NCBI GenBank assembly: GCA_902464965.1
Contig: CABQLI010000005.1
Location: forward strand, 1-52,203
DNA from: an uncultured Collinsella sp.
GTDB lineage: Bacteria > Actinomycetota > Coriobacteriia > Coriobacteriales > Coriobacteriaceae
DNA: 52,203 nucleotides
Direction: 5' to 3'
The translations under genes were made by a program, and so were the position numbers. The notes beneath the pieces are model-generated. The model ran no database searches. It had not been told where the DNA came from and was given only the letters and a program-made list of their open reading frames with translations. Of this stretch, positions 14,123-22,986 are shown piece after piece; the stretch's first letter is position 1; each line of letters opens with the position of its first letter.

Positions 14123-17100
14123 ATGAGTAAGTACACGAGGGGTCTCTTGGCGGTGATACTGGCAGTAGTGCTAGTGTTGCCGGCTGCAGCATTCGCCATG
14201 CTGCCCGAGGCCAACGCCAGGTCCAGCACAGGAATGGACGGACCGATAATGACCGGAAAGGTCGTCGACCCCGACACCAGCGGTCGCTGGGAAATCTGGG
14301 CGGCAGGCCACGGTGGCAATAAGGTAACGACCCAAAACATCGGTCGAATCTGGACCGATAAGACGGTCAAGGCAACCGGGGAAAACGAAGAGTCGGACTT
14401 TTTGACCACGCTTTCGGCGATGTCCTCGACGTCTAATTCAACCGTGACAGTCACCACGCCGCTCGACATCGTGATGGTGCTGGATGCCTCTGGCTCGATG
14501 GATCATGAGATGGGCGGTGGAGATCCCACCAAGCGCATCGATGCGCTGGAGAGCGCTGCCAGCAGCTTCATCGACGCCATTGCCAAACAAAACGAGGGCA
14601 TCGAGGGCGTGGATAGGCAGCATAAGGTTGCTATCGTTAAGTTTGCGGGCAAGACGTCCAACAATATCGGCAACGATACGTATCGTGACGGAGGACACAC
14701 CTACAATTACACGCAGGTAATGAAAGGCCTGACCGATTGCTCCGGTGGCAACGTGAAAGCTCTTAAGCATAGGATTGCCCAGATTGCACCCGCTGGTGCA
14801 ACGCGCGCCGACAATGGCCTGCAGCTGGCAGAGGGCATCACTTCTGGTCGCGCGGACGCCAAGAAGATTGTTGTGTTCTTTACCGACGGCACGCCAACGA
14901 AAGTTGACATGTTTGACTCTGACGTTGCCAACGATGCTGTGACGTCTGCCAAGAAGATGAAGGACAGCAAGGCAACCATCTATACCATTGGCATCTTTAG
15001 CGGGGCGAATCCTGCTGACGACCCCTCGAAAAAGTCGACGAGCGACGTAAACAAGTTCATGCATGCCGTGTCGAGCAACTACCCCAATGCCACGGCATGG
15101 GATACTCATGGTGCACGCGCGGAAAACTCCGACTACTACAAGTCGGCAACCAACGCCGAAGAGCTCAAGAAGGTCTTCGACGACATCTCGCAGGCCATCA
15201 CATCGGAGCCGCCTTATCCGACCGAAATCCATAAGGGCTACGACGAGACCAAGTCCGGCTACATCACGTTTACCGACGAGCTGGGCGACTTTATGCAGGT
15301 CGATGGATTTACCGAAGTCGTCATTAACGGCACGCCGTTTACCGAGGCGAGCAAGACGGTCAACAAAGAGACCAATACCGACACCTACGAGTTCACCGGC
15401 AAGGCGAAAGACCTGCTCATCACTGTGCAGCGTGCTGGCGATGACAATCCCCAGAAGGGCGATATCGTAACGGTTAATATTCCTGCGTCGTTGATTCCGC
15501 TGAGTCACTTTAAGACCGTAGACGGCAAGCTTTCGGTCGACAACGTTAAGCCCATTCAGGTGAAGTATGCCTCGAGCGTGAAAAGCGCCGCACTTGACAA
15601 CCTGTTTACGCCCGAGAAGGTCACGGGGCTCAAGGACTACATCGAGCACAATACGACTGTCGTTGACGGCACCAAGACCGTGAGCTTCTACGCGAACAAG
15701 TGGAGCGGTAGTGCGTTGGGTGATACGGTTGCGACCTTTGAGCCGGCCGACACCAACCGCTACTATTACTTCCAGAAGCAGACTCCCATTTACACGGACA
15801 AGGGCTGCACGCAGCCTGCAAAGAATTCGCTGGCAGATACCGGCACCTATTACTACAAGGATGAGTTTGAGGAGCAGGGCGAGAACAACGAGGCCAAGCC
15901 CACCACTGCCGTCATCGAGTTCATTGGTGGCGACGCTGCCAAGTTTGACGGCGCTATAGTTGCCGACAAGGACGGAAACCTGTCGTTTAGCGTGGGAACC
16001 GCGCGCCTGGCCTTTATCGACGAGCTTCACACCACCAAGGAGAGTGTGGGCGACAACAACACTGGTACTGCCACCGACGTTCTCAACCCCAAGTGGAACA
16101 ACATGTCTGCCAAGGCGGCTGCGACGCATGTCAATTCCTACCTGGGCAACAACGGCAAGATCAGCTTTGCGTATGACATGACGCCGGCAATGGTGAACAC
16201 CAAGGCCAGCTTTGGTCTAACCAAGGTGCTCGAGGGCCGCGCCTGGACGGATACGGACACGTTTGAGTTTGGGCTGACGTCCGAGGGCAATGCTCCGATG
16301 CCTGCGACTACGACTGCGATCGTGCACGGGGCCGACCTGGACGACAAGGGCAAGGCTGCCATCGACTTCGGCACGATTGAATACACCGAGCCTGGCACGT
16401 ACGTCTACAAGGTTAGCGAAAAGCACGCCGGGACCACGATTGACGGCATTGCCTACAGCGGTAGCGTCGCGGAGATCACCGTGACGGTGACGCCCAACAA
16501 GAAGGGTGAGCTCAGCGCCGCTGTGAAGGTGGCCTGGAGTGAAGCCGAAGTGACCGAGTTCAAGAACGTCTACGCTGCGGATCCTGTTGAGTCCAGCGTT
16601 ACCGACCAGATTACCGTGGCCAAGTCCCTGACCGGGCGCGACTTGACGGAAGGCGAGTTCAGTTTTGAGCTGCGCGAGGTTAAGGGCGAGGACTCTGAGC
16701 TTATCGAGACCGTTGCGAACGCCGCCGACGGCAAGGTGACGTTCAGCACCATCAAGTACACCGAGATCGGCCAACACACCTACATGCTGCGCGAGGTCAA
16801 GGGCGACGCCGGCGGCATCACCTATGACGATACGATCCACACTGTCGTGACGACCATTGCCGATAACGGCAAGGGCCAGCTGGCCGCTACGCACGAGCTG
16901 AAGGGCGCCAAGGACGTCAAGAGCATCGAGTTCAAGAACGCCTACACCACGAATGCTGCCGAGGCATCGCTTACGGGCATCAAGAACCTGCAGGTTCCTG
17001 ATGACTTGACCCCGGCTGACATTGCCGGCAAGTTCACCTTTACCGTGACCGGTGAAGAGGGCACACCCATGCCCGCGAACGCGAGTGTGACCAATGATGC

Positions 17101-20100
17101 CAAGGGCAAGGTCGACTTTGGCAAGATCACCTTTACGCTCGACGACCTTAACAAGGCTCTGGGCGAGAAGCCCGAGAAGCGCGAGCACACCTTTACCTAC
17201 ACCGTGACCGAGTCCGGCGAGGTCGCTGGCGTGACCAACGACGCCAAGCTGTCGCGCGAGGTTTCCTTCACCGTGACTGATGACGGCAAGGGCAATCTGA
17301 GCGTATCCCACAAGCCGGACGGCGATGTGGCATTTACGTTCACCAATACCTATAACGTGACGCCTGTCGAGACGAGCGTCACCGACCAGATTACCGCGAA
17401 CAAGGTTCTGACCGGGCGTGAGCTTGCTGCCGGCGAGTTCTCCTTTGAGCTGGTCGAGGGCAACAAGGTCGTTGCCACCGGCATCAACGACGCCGAGGGC
17501 AACATCACGATGAGCGCCGTGAAGTACACCGAGGCCGGCGAGCACACCTACACGCTGCGCGAGGTCAACGGCGGAACCATCAGCAAGGGCATCACGTACA
17601 GCGACGCCAAGTACACCATCGAGACCACCATCACGGACAACGGCGACGGCACCCTCAAGGCCGAGCATGTCCTGAAAGGTACCGAGCCCGCCGAGTTCAA
17701 GAACACCTACAGCGTGACCCCGCTCGATGCAGAGCTCGACTTTGACCTGAGCAAGGTCATCAGCGGCCGCGACTGGACGGATGGGGACGAGTTTAGCTTT
17801 ACCATCACCGCCCCCGAAGGCGCCCCGCTGCCCGATCCCGCAACCGTAGCCGTGAGCAAGAAGGACGCGGAGGACGGCATCGCTGCCATCAAGTTCGGCA
17901 AGATTCACTTTGCGGCTGCCGGAACCTATAAGTACGAGATTCGCGAGAACGCGGGTAATACGGTTGGCATGATGTATGACTCCCACGTCGCGACCGCCGA
18001 AGTGACCGTGACCGAGGACGGCGAGGGCAACCTGACCGCCAACGTCACCAAGAAGGAAAACGGACGCTTTACCAACACGTATCGCACTGAGCTTAACTAC
18101 ACCGCTGCCGGCGGTCTGTGGCTCAGCAAGTATCTGGACGGCCGCCCCATGACCGAGGGCCAGTTCACCTTTACCGTGACACCTGCTGACGACGCTTCGG
18201 CTCGCGCGCTCGGTCTGCTGCCCGGGGCCAACAGCTTCAAGTCCCCCGAAGCGGCAGAGACAACGGTCGGACTGATCGACATCCTGGCTGGTCATGAGGT
18301 TAAATTTACGCAGGCTGACGCCGGCAAGACCTTCAAGTACACCGTGGCCGAAAAGAACGACGGCCAGCCCGGTTACACCTACGACGACGCTGCGCGCACC
18401 GTGACGATCGCCATCGCCGACGACACCGCTGGTACGCTCACCGCCACGACGACCGTTTCCGGCGGTCCCGAGGGCACGCATGAGACGGTCCACAAGAGTG
18501 GCGAGAACAAGGTCGAGAAGGCCCTGGTGCCGTTCCACAACAGTTACAGCGCTACGACCAACACGCCTGGCGGCACCGCCGCTCAGGTCGTTGCCGCCAA
18601 GACCCTGACCGGTCGCCCGATGGTCGACGGCGAGTTCTGGTTCGGTATCGCCTATCAGGGTGAGCTTGTGGCATACGAAAACCTCAAGCCCAATATCGGC
18701 GGGCACGTGAGCTTTGATACGCTGCACTACGACACCAAGATGCTTGCTAATCTTGAGACTGCTGGGCTTGCTTATCGTACCGATAAGGACGGCAAGCTTG
18801 CCTGGACCATTAACTACACGGCCTACGAAGATTTATTCGGGCTGCCAAATGGCGTTTCCGCTACAACGTGGAGCTTTGGCTTTAAGGTTATCGTCGTCGA
18901 CAACGGTGACGGTACCCTGACGGCAACGGTCGACTACGGCGGCGTCGAGCCCTTGTTCGAGAACGTCTACGGCGCCGACGCCGTGGATGCCGCGCTCACC
19001 GGTACTAAGAAGCTCCAGGTTGCCGAGGGCCTGACCCCGGCCGACATCACGGGTAAGTTCACCTTTACCGTGACCGCCGACGAGGCAGGTGCCCCGATGC
19101 CCGAGCGCACGACCGTAACCAACGACGCAGCCGGTAACGTGGACTTTGGCAAGATCCACTTTACGCTCGAGGACCTCAACCGCGCTCTGGGCGTGACGGA
19201 CGATGCGACCGATAAGGCCGAGGCGGACGAAGCTGACGAGGCCGAGGCCGACGAGGCTGACGAGACCGAGGCTGAAGAGGCCGACGCTGATGCCAATGCC
19301 GACGAGCCCAGCGACGAGTCCGAGCCCGCAGCCCCCACCGCTCCGCGCTCGCACACCTTTACCTACACGGTGACCGAGTCCGGTAGCGCCCCTGGCGTGA
19401 CCAACGATGCCAACGCTACGCGCAAGGTTTCCTATACCGTGACTGACGACGGCACCGGACATCTGAGCGTCAAGCGCGAAGGCGACGACGGTGCTGCCTT
19501 CACGTTCACCAACACCTACAGCGTAACGCCCACCGATTCTGTCGTGACCGATCAGGTCAAGACGGTCAAGCGTCTGACCGGACGCGACCTTGCAGCCGGC
19601 GAGTTCACATTTGATCTGCTCGAGGACGACGTGGTTGTCGCAAGCGGCACCAACGACGCCAACGGCACTGTGACACTGAGCCCGATCCGCTACGAGGCGC
19701 CCGGCACGCACACGTACACGCTGCGCGAGGCTTGCCCCAATGCGCTCGGCCTGTACAAGGGCGTCACCTATGACGGTACGACCTACACCGTCGTGGCCAC
19801 CGTCTCTGACAACGGCGATGGCACGCTGGCCGTGACGCACAAGCTCGAGGGAACCACCGAGTCGGCTGGTTTTACCAACAAGTATCACGCCATGCCCACC
19901 CAAGTCTCCATCGGCGCCATCAAGGTGCTCGAGGGACGCGAGCTCAAGAAGGACGAGTTCAGCTTTAAGCTCGTTGGCGAGGGCATCGAGTCCACCGTCA
20001 CCAACGATGCCGACGGTAAGATCAGCTTCGACAAGTTTGAGTACGACGAGCCCGGTACGCACGTCTACACCATCAGCGAGGTCAAGGGCGACGAGGTCGG

Positions 20101-20419
20101 TATGACCTACGACAAGTCCGTCTTTACCGCGACCGTTAACGTGGTCGACGACGGCGAGGGCAACCTCAAGGCGAACGTTGCCTTTACCAAGGGCGACAAG
20201 AGCGTCGAGGGTATCGTGTTCAACAACACGTACAAGAAGCCCGAGACGCCCGTGCCGACGCCCGATCCCGGCACGCCTAAGACCGTGACGAACATCGTCA
20301 AGACGGTCAAGGGTTTCCTGCCCACCACAGGCGACCAGCAGGCTGCCGCATTGCTCATGGCATTCGTCATCGCCATGGCCGGCGTCGGAGCCCTGGTCTG
20401 GGGTATCCGTAAGCGCTAG
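14123..20419 (+). CDS. Giant LPTTG-anchored adhesin with VWA and ten pilin-type isopeptide domains
   Basis: A 2098-residue secreted, wall-anchored protein. A signal peptide (LLAVILAVVLVLPAAAFA) opens the chain. A VWA domain begins near residue 115 with the metal site DASGS, followed by a threonine segment (TRADNG) and FFTDGTPT. From about 685 to 2050 there are ten tandem domains of the Spy0128/FctA pilin type. Each starts with a lysine strand (K.LTGR), has a middle glutamate (YTE.GEHTYTLRE) and ends with asparagine in F.NTY, the residues expected to form Lys-Asn isopeptide bonds. The eighth domain contains an acidic Glu/Asp/Ala insert (about residues 1693-1736). LPTTG starts near 2066, followed by a hydrophobic helix and GIRKR. 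The architecture matches pilus tip adhesins. No sortase gene is in the window. The ATG has a GGGAG ribosome-binding site. Confidence 0.93.
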   Translation: MSKYTRGLLAVILAVVLVLPAAAFAMLPEANARSSTGMDGPIMTGKVVDPDTSGRWEIWAAGHGGNKVTTQNIGRIWTDKTVKATGENEESDFLTTLSAMSSTSNSTVTVTTPLDIVMVLDASGSMDHEMGGGDPTKRIDALESAASSFIDAIAKQNEGIEGVDRQHKVAIVKFAGKTSNNIGNDTYRDGGHTYNYTQVMKGLTDCSGGNVKALKHRIAQIAPAGATRADNGLQLAEGITSGRADAKKIVVFFTDGTPTKVDMFDSDVANDAVTSAKKMKDSKATIYTIGIFSGANPADDPSKKSTSDVNKFMHAVSSNYPNATAWDTHGARAENSDYYKSATNAEELKKVFDDISQAITSEPPYPTEIHKGYDETKSGYITFTDELGDFMQVDGFTEVVINGTPFTEASKTVNKETNTDTYEFTGKAKDLLITVQRAGDDNPQKGDIVTVNIPASLIPLSHFKTVDGKLSVDNVKPIQVKYASSVKSAALDNLFTPEKVTGLKDYIEHNTTVVDGTKTVSFYANKWSGSALGDTVATFEPADTNRYYYFQKQTPIYTDKGCTQPAKNSLADTGTYYYKDEFEEQGENNEAKPTTAVIEFIGGDAAKFDGAIVADKDGNLSFSVGTARLAFIDELHTTKESVGDNNTGTATDVLNPKWNNMSAKAAATHVNSYLGNNGKISFAYDMTPAMVNTKASFGLTKVLEGRAWTDTDTFEFGLTSEGNAPMPATTTAIVHGADLDDKGKAAIDFGTIEYTEPGTYVYKVSEKHAGTTIDGIAYSGSVAEITVTVTPNKKGELSAAVKVAWSEAEVTEFKNVYAADPVESSVTDQITVAKSLTGRDLTEGEFSFELREVKGEDSELIETVANAADGKVTFSTIKYTEIGQHTYMLREVKGDAGGITYDDTIHTVVTTIADNGKGQLAATHELKGAKDVKSIEFKNAYTTNAAEASLTGIKNLQVPDDLTPADIAGKFTFTVTGEEGTPMPANASVTNDAKGKVDFGKITFTLDDLNKALGEKPEKREHTFTYTVTESGEVAGVTNDAKLSREVSFTVTDDGKGNLSVSHKPDGDVAFTFTNTYNVTPVETSVTDQITANKVLTGRELAAGEFSFELVEGNKVVATGINDAEGNITMSAVKYTEAGEHTYTLREVNGGTISKGITYSDAKYTIETTITDNGDGTLKAEHVLKGTEPAEFKNTYSVTPLDAELDFDLSKVISGRDWTDGDEFSFTITAPEGAPLPDPATVAVSKKDAEDGIAAIKFGKIHFAAAGTYKYEIRENAGNTVGMMYDSHVATAEVTVTEDGEGNLTANVTKKENGRFTNTYRTELNYTAAGGLWLSKYLDGRPMTEGQFTFTVTPADDASARALGLLPGANSFKSPEAAETTVGLIDILAGHEVKFTQADAGKTFKYTVAEKNDGQPGYTYDDAARTVTIAIADDTAGTLTATTTVSGGPEGTHETVHKSGENKVEKALVPFHNSYSATTNTPGGTAAQVVAAKTLTGRPMVDGEFWFGIAYQGELVAYENLKPNIGGHVSFDTLHYDTKMLANLETAGLAYRTDKDGKLAWTINYTAYEDLFGLPNGVSATTWSFGFKVIVVDNGDGTLTATVDYGGVEPLFENVYGADAVDAALTGTKKLQVAEGLTPADITGKFTFTVTADEAGAPMPERTTVTNDAAGNVDFGKIHFTLEDLNRALGVTDDATDKAEADEADEAEADEADETEAEEADADANADEPSDESEPAAPTAPRSHTFTYTVTESGSAPGVTNDANATRKVSYTVTDDGTGHLSVKREGDDGAAFTFTNTYSVTPTDSVVTDQVKTVKRLTGRDLAAGEFTFDLLEDDVVVASGTNDANGTVTLSPIRYEAPGTHTYTLREACPNALGLYKGVTYDGTTYTVVATVSDNGDGTLAVTHKLEGTTESAGFTNKYHAMPTQVSIGAIKVLEGRELKKDEFSFKLVGEGIESTVTNDADGKISFDKFEYDEPGTHVYTISEVKGDEVGMTYDKSVFTATVNVVDDGEGNLKANVAFTKGDKSVEGIVFNNTYKKPETPVPTPDPGTPKTVTNIVKTVKGFLPTTGDQQAAALLMAFVIAMAGVGALVWGIRKR

Positions 20420-20432
20420 GCACGCTGGCAGC

Positions 20433-20456
20433 GCCCGGGGCCAAAAGGCCCCGGGC
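20433..20456 (+). repeat. Perfect GC hairpin after the adhesin
   Basis: Ten-bp arms GCCCGGGGCC/GGCCCCGGGC around AAAA, 13 bases after the stop codon. No T-run, so probably not the main terminator. Confidence 0.7.
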
Positions 20457-20478
20457 GGCCGGCGGGGAGCCACCCCCA

Positions 20479-20519
20479 GCCGTCACGGAGGTATCTCCCT
20501 CCTCCGTGGCGGCGCTTTT
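20479..20519 (+). terminator. Rho-independent terminator of the adhesin gene
   Basis: Thirteen-base stem GCCGTCACGGAGG / CCTCCGTGGCGGC with one mismatch, nine-base loop, followed by GCTTTT. Confidence 0.75.
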
Positions 20520-20539
20520 GTGCGTAGGCGAGAAGGGTT

Positions 20540-20701
20540 CGCCACGAAATCGGCCCATCTACTACGTTTAGTCCCTTACCCCCAGCCATGCCAAAAAACG
20601 CGAAAACAAAACCGCAGGTAGAACGCCTGCGGTTTTGTTCAAAACGAAGGTATGGTCAGGGGTATCGAGTCAAACGTAGTAAATGGGCCGATTTCGTGGC
20701 G
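20540..20701. repeat. Long palindromic element B2
   Basis: Outer arms of 30 bp (CGCCACGAAATCGGCCCATC plus TACTACGTTT, one mismatch between arms) enclose a perfect 14-bp central stem AACAAAACCGCAGG / CCTGCGGTTTTGTT with loop TAGAACG. The outer arms are nearly those of B1 on the other side of the adhesin. Confidence 0.9.
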
Positions 20702-20712
20702 AGCGCCGTCAG

Positions 20713-20760
20713 CCGATCTCCGCGGGCGGAAGAAAACGGATCATTTTGGTCCCGCGAGGC
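20713..20760. repeat. GATC module C3 adjoining element B2
   Basis: Contains GATCTCCGCGGGCGG and AAAACGGATCATTTTGG, with CGCGGG/CCCGCG able to pair across it. Third copy of the module seen after A1 and B1. Confidence 0.65.
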
Positions 20761-20791
20761 CTGGGATGGTATCCGTGCGGGACTATCCGAA

Positions 20792-20945
20792 CAAAACTAT
20801 GTCGGTTTACTACGATGAATTCGACATTCCCGACCATGATTGCATTTTTCTAAATATCGCAAGTGTTCTACCTGCGGTTTTGTGAGCGCATAATTTGCCG
20901 TGGTCGGAGACGGGTGATTCATCGTAGTAAACCGGCATAGTTTTG
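20792..20945. repeat. Long palindromic element A2
   Basis: Outer arms of 29 bp (CAAAACTATG(T/C)CGG then TTTACTACGATGAAT, one mismatch) enclose a core that reads GTGTTCTACCTGCGGTTTT, the reverse complement of the core in A1, B1 and B2. The outermost 14 bases match A1; the inner arm does not. So it is a member of the A type inserted in the opposite orientation. Confidence 0.85.
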
Positions 20946-21005
20946 AAATGGCATTAAATCGATAACAGCCATTTTGCTATGCCGGGGCGGTCGGTCGTCG
21001 GGTAA

Positions 21006-21635
21006 TTACCCTCGCAGATAGGCGATGGCGATCTGCGTGCGGTTGCGCAGGCCCATTTTGGCAAGGATTGAGCTGATGTGGTTGCGCACGGTGCCTTCGC
21101 CCATATAGGCGGTGGCGGCAATCTCCTTGTTGTCGAGGCCGCGGGCGATGAGCTCTGCGACTTCGAACTCGCGGTCGGTCAGGCTGGCAAAGGCGGCGGG
21201 CTGGCGAGGCGTGTCCGCCTTGTTACCCATCCCGCCAAAGTCAACATCCTCGATCGCCTTGCCTTCGAGCACGCGTTTGCCGTCCATGACCTGCGACAAC
21301 GCTGGCGGAATAGCGGCGACATCGGTTTTGATCAGGTAACCGCGGGCGCCCAGCTTGAGTGCCGACACAATGTATTCGTCATCCGAGAACGTCGTCAGAA
21401 ACACGACGCGTGCCGCGGGGTCGTGCTCGAGGATCTCGCGGGCCGCCGAAAGCCCGTCGCGCCCCGGCATCTGAATGTCGAGCAGCGCGATGTCGGGCGC
21501 ATGCTCGGTGTAGAGTGCCACCGCGTCGTTGCCGTCGGCGCCGGTTCCCACCACTTCGATCTGTGGCTGGGCGCCCAGGATTATCTTGAGCGAATCGACC
21601 ACCAAGCGGTCGTCGTCGACAACAATGAGCCTCAT
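21006..21635 (-). CDS. LuxR/NarL-family response regulator
   Basis: The 209-residue protein has an N-terminal receiver domain with the acidic pocket VVDDD and phospho-acceptor Asp53 (ALLDIQMPG), the threonine of VFLTTF, and the lysine in YLIKTD. The C-terminal domain is a LuxR-type helix-turn-helix (LTDREFEVAELIARGLDNKEIA, then EGTVRNHISSILAKMGLRNR). The start codon overlaps the histidine kinase stop by four bases (ATGA), so the two are made as a pair. The ABC export operon on the opposite strand beyond the kinase is the obvious candidate target. Confidence 0.93.
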   Translation of the reverse strand: MRLIVVDDDRLVVDSLKIILGAQPQIEVVGTGADGNDAVALYTEHAPDIALLDIQMPGRDGLSAAREILEHDPAARVVFLTTFSDDEYIVSALKLGARGYLIKTDVAAIPPALSQVMDGKRVLEGKAIEDVDFGGMGNKADTPRQPAAFASLTDREFEVAELIARGLDNKEIAATAYMGEGTVRNHISSILAKMGLRNRTQIAIAYLRG

Positions 21636-22777
21636 CGGGCCTCATCTCCTTGCTGTTTGGGGACGGTGGCAAACACGCGCCAGCCGCCGACGCCGGCGCG
21701 CGGGCCGGCGGTGAAGGTGCCGCCAAGCGCCTCAACACGCTCGCGCATGGAGCCGAGCCCCATGCCTTCTGCGACGTTGCTGCTGCTCGCCGGGGTCGCG
21801 TCCGCGCCATCATCGGTAACGATGAGCTGGTAAAACGACGGATGCTCCATGCACCGCACAGTAATGGTTTTGGCATGGGCGTGGCGCATGGCGTTGGAAA
21901 GCGCCTCGCGCAGCACCGCCGTAAAGCAGTTGGCGACGTTGGCGGGCGCATGCTCGGCCAAAACCTCAAGCTCAATCTGCGGACCGCTGTCCGAGCGTGC
22001 GCCTTCAACGATGCGCTCGAGCTGCACGGAGAGGTTGGTCGCATTGTCGTTGAGCGCGTGGACGCTGGCGCGCACGAGTTGGAGCGCCTCGTCAACCGTG
22101 CGTTTGACGTCGGCGAAATCGGCGGCAACCCTGGGCTCGTCGGCATGGACCACGCGCAGGGCTTCGGTTTGAAGCGAAGCGCGCGTGAGCTGGTGGCCCA
22201 CGTTATCGTGGATCTCGCGCGCGATGCGGGCGCGTTCGGCGAGCGTCGCGAGTTCGACTTCGTAGTCCTGGCGGTCGGCGAGGTCACGGTTGCGTGCCTC
22301 GAGTGCCAGGGCGCGTTCTTGCAGCTTGTCGCGGATGCGACGCATGCGTTCCTGTTCGCGCTCCAGCTGCGCGGTGCGCAGCGACAGCAACGTGGCGGCG
22401 ACCGAAAGGATGGCGGTTAACAGCAGCGTTCGGGTGGTGAGCACGCCGCCACGAAGGTCCGCGACAAGCGCGCAGACACACACGGCGCCAATCGCCAGCG
22501 CGGGCCAGATTCGTTCACGGCGCACGCGTCGCGCGATGTCATAGAGGGCGAGAGGCGCAAACGGCACAAACGGCGGCACGAAGACGGCCGCGATGATGTA
22601 AGCGTAGCTCGCGGCCTCGCTTATACGGCGCGTGCGTTCTCCCTGTGCCACCTCGGCCAGCGAGGTGGCAATAACGCCAAGGCAAAACGCCGCGACCAGG
22701 CGAGCGTCCACGGCAAGGCCCATTGCGGCCGCAATGCAGCACGCCAGCACGATCGATTTGTCGAAAAGCCTGTTCAT
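21632..22777 (-). CDS. Sensor histidine kinase, NarX/DesK type
   Basis: The 381-residue protein starts with about five hydrophobic segments in its first 135 residues and a coiled-coil linker rich in Arg, Glu and Leu (about 135-180). The HisKA_3 dimerisation motif is REIHDNVGHQL with phospho-acceptor His190. The ATP-binding domain shows the N box (REALSNAMRHAHA) and G boxes (VTDDGA, GMGLGSMRERVEALGG). The start chosen is the ATG before NRLFDKS; the open frame upstream is GC-rich and shows no protein character. There is no convincing ribosome-binding site, but TACAAT sits six bases before the ATG, which could mean a leaderless transcript. Confidence 0.9.
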   Translation of the reverse strand: MNRLFDKSIVLACCIAAAMGLAVDARLVAAFCLGVIATSLAEVAQGERTRRISEAASYAYIIAAVFVPPFVPFAPLALYDIARRVRRERIWPALAIGAVCVCALVADLRGGVLTTRTLLLTAILSVAATLLSLRTAQLEREQERMRRIRDKLQERALALEARNRDLADRQDYEVELATLAERARIAREIHDNVGHQLTRASLQTEALRVVHADEPRVAADFADVKRTVDEALQLVRASVHALNDNATNLSVQLERIVEGARSDSGPQIELEVLAEHAPANVANCFTAVLREALSNAMRHAHAKTITVRCMEHPSFYQLIVTDDGADATPASSSNVAEGMGLGSMRERVEALGGTFTAGPRAGVGGWRVFATVPKQQGDEAR

Positions 22778-22869
22778 ACGGGTATTGTACGCGAAGCCGC
22801 GCGTGGTGGAGGGGCCGCCTGCGCAACCGTGACATTCCTCCCGCGCGGCAAATCGGCGTCGATCGCTCG

Positions 22870-22907
22870 CACGAGCGGGGGTTTCGCCTCCGCCCCCCGC
22901 ACTCGTG
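22870..22907. promoter_or_regulatory. Hairpin between divergent kinase and ABC operon
   Basis: CACGAG plus CGGGGG pairs with CCCCCG plus CTCGTG across a TTTCGCCTC loop, with a two-base bulge. A second small palindrome, ATGAT-GCA-ATCAT, lies at 22943-22955, 31 bp before the transporter start. Either could be a site for the neighbouring response regulator; nothing else supports this. Confidence 0.35.
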
Positions 22908-22986
22908 ACAAAGCTCACTGGTGCGCGCCGGCGGCTCCTGCGATGATGCAATCATACCGGGCCACGACCAACAGAAGGGCCGCCTC

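Larger units (their letters stand above)
20420..21005. other. Intergenic region downstream of the adhesin, repeat-rich
   Basis: No gene is supported. Two hairpins close to the adhesin stop are followed by palindromic element B2, a GATC module and palindromic element A2, which are entered separately. Confidence 0.8.

Noticed and set aside
20588..20885. Small open frames between the adhesin and the response regulator
   Set aside because: They cross the palindromic elements B2 and A2 and the GATC module and have no coding character.
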